Positions 63,401 to 64,000 of a DNA stretch of 64,000 bases are shown piece after piece; the first letter of the stretch is position 1, and each line of letters starts with the position of its first letter. Both the position numbers and the translations under genes were made by a program. This DNA is from Planctomycetaceae bacterium (GTDB lineage Bacteria; Planctomycetota; Planctomycetia; Pirellulales; Pirellulaceae): positions 62,001 to 126,000 of the forward strand of contig JACKHM010000001.1 in NCBI GenBank assembly GCA_020638995.1. Direction: 5' to 3'. The notes under the pieces are model-generated. The model saw only the letters and a list, made by a program, of their open reading frames with translations, did not search any database and was not told where the DNA came from.

Positions 63401-63597
63401 AGCATGGCCGCCCGCGAATCCAGACGCAGCATACCCTTCTGGCTCTCGGCCCTGTGGCATTCAAGGCAATGCTGAGCGAGCAGCGGTCGCACATGCGACT
63501 CGAAGAACCTGAGTTGTTCGGTATTCGCCGAATCTGCGGCCGCTGTGAGCGTCGGAAACGCAACCACCACCGCGACCAAGAAACAGCGACCAATCAT
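60472..63597 (-). pseudogene. PSD1 (cytochrome / DUF1549 / DUF1553 / LamG) gene with internal TAG
   Basis: ATG 63597 (GAGGT upstream) opens a signal peptide (CFLVAVVVAFPTLTAAA). Then follow a cytochrome-like module with QHCLECHRAESQKGMLRLDS (heme motif CLECH), DUF1549 (WARKPIDHFIARKLDEAGL, WGQHWLDLVRYAES), DUF1553 (FGRGIVASANEFGALGDQPT, WRFHPRRLDAEQVRDAMLAV) and a LamG-like domain. The frame meets TAG at 60999-60997 after DVTGVKSRY, then continues in the same frame as PRNLLMQLVGEDQNG to LNSNEFFYLH. Relatives have an uninterrupted LamG domain there, so a single change (probably AAG or CAG to TAG) is likely. Without read-through the product loses its last about 175 residues. Confidence 0.85.
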
Positions 63598-63669
63598 CGA
63601 TACCTCGAATTTGCCTGCAATTGCATCCAGAAGAAATATCTGAGGATTATACTCTGTGCGGTGCCTCAT

Positions 63670-64000
63670 TGCTGCACTGCGGCAATTGGTCCTGACTCGC
63701 TGATGTCAACGTCGCTTCCGGCCTCAATGTTCGACTGTTGTTCCGCCACCCCATCGCCTCCATTTCCTCGCGGTCGCGATGTACTTATCGCACGTGCTAG
63801 TCGAAAGGTGCCGCGCTTGAACATACCTTTCAACAGCGGCATCAGAGCTCGTCGACATTGTGGGGTCTCCAAAGCCACTGACACGCACAGTCCTGCTGGT
63901 TCCTTTCCGTCGGTGGAGATGTACGACGTCGTGGCGGACCTTCCGTCTCGTTGGGAGTAGCAGATTCTCAGGAGATCATTCTGCCAGACTTGCAGATCAA
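63670..64000. other. window edge, no recognisable gene
   Basis: About 330 bp upstream of the PSD1 operon. Small overlapping ORFs are present on both strands but none has recognisable motifs. The promoter of the minus-strand operon should be here or in the 70 bp before the PSD1 start. Confidence 0.4.

Noticed and set aside
62872..63960. 362-codon plus-strand frame opposite the PSD1 gene
   Set aside because: Antisense shadow of a well-supported gene, with no recognisable domain in its extension beyond 63670.

Overview
The window looks like a stretch of chromosome from a planctomycete, most likely of the Pirellulaceae type. The evidence is the gene content: two formylglycine-dependent sulfatases, two DUF1501 proteins with twin-arginine-like leaders, a PSD1-type (DUF1549/DUF1553) cytochrome protein, several secreted PQQ-like beta-propellers, exo-sialidase-like proteins, a FHA-GAF-sigma54 activator and a transmembrane kinase homologue with the N-terminal helper segment typical of this phylum. 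No rRNA, tRNA or CRISPR array was recognised. Most of the window is about 53-57 % GC by eye.

Layout. 1-7.3 kb: membrane pseudokinase, a zinc-ribbon/STN-like membrane protein, and a convergent sigma54 activator. 7.4-12.7 kb (minus): PHP phosphoesterase, enolase, an APH-like kinase and a di-heme-motif secreted protein. 12.8-28.5 kb: mostly secreted or housekeeping single genes (metallopeptidase-like, alpha/beta hydrolase, FG-GAP protein, PQQ protein, two sulfatases, DUF1501, M81 peptidase, truncated haemoglobin, Uma2, PLP decarboxylase, phosphatase, Xaa-Pro peptidase, YqgE). 29.5-43.4 kb: a mobile, decayed region. It holds a frameshifted IS1380-like element flanked by the stumps of two unrelated genes, an IS with an rve transposase, a more GC-rich pair of large secreted genes (glycosidase-like propeller; sialidase fused to an HSL-type esterase), and a second rve IS with about 41-bp inverted ends that interrupts another secreted-protein gene. 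43.4-45.3 kb: gene graveyard, with an amber-interrupted ORF and a broken SpoIIE phosphatase.

45.3-57 kb is the most system-like part. It contains 6-pyruvoyl-tetrahydropterin/QueD and GTP cyclohydrolase I, a Nei-type DNA glycosylase, a MerR/B12-domain regulator that lacks both expected cobalamin-ligand histidines, and a divergent sigma70-family factor. The sigma gene is followed by a co-directional run: SRPBCC-epimerase, membrane-peroxiredoxin fusion, VOC protein, DUF1772-like protein, PQQ protein (frameshifted) and a histone-deacetylase-like gene (split by a 98-bp MITE). A convergent two-domain fasciclin gene closes the cluster. This resembles LitR/CarH-type light or photo-oxidative stress loci and may be an adenosylcobalamin-independent variant. 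57-64 kb (minus): a PSD1 gene with an internal amber codon, DUF1501, a sialidase-like protein and an SGNH stump, probably one operon.

An unusual share of genes is interrupted: three by frameshift or insertion, two by an in-frame TAG, others truncated by IS. Several interruptions can be reconstructed precisely from the sequence.
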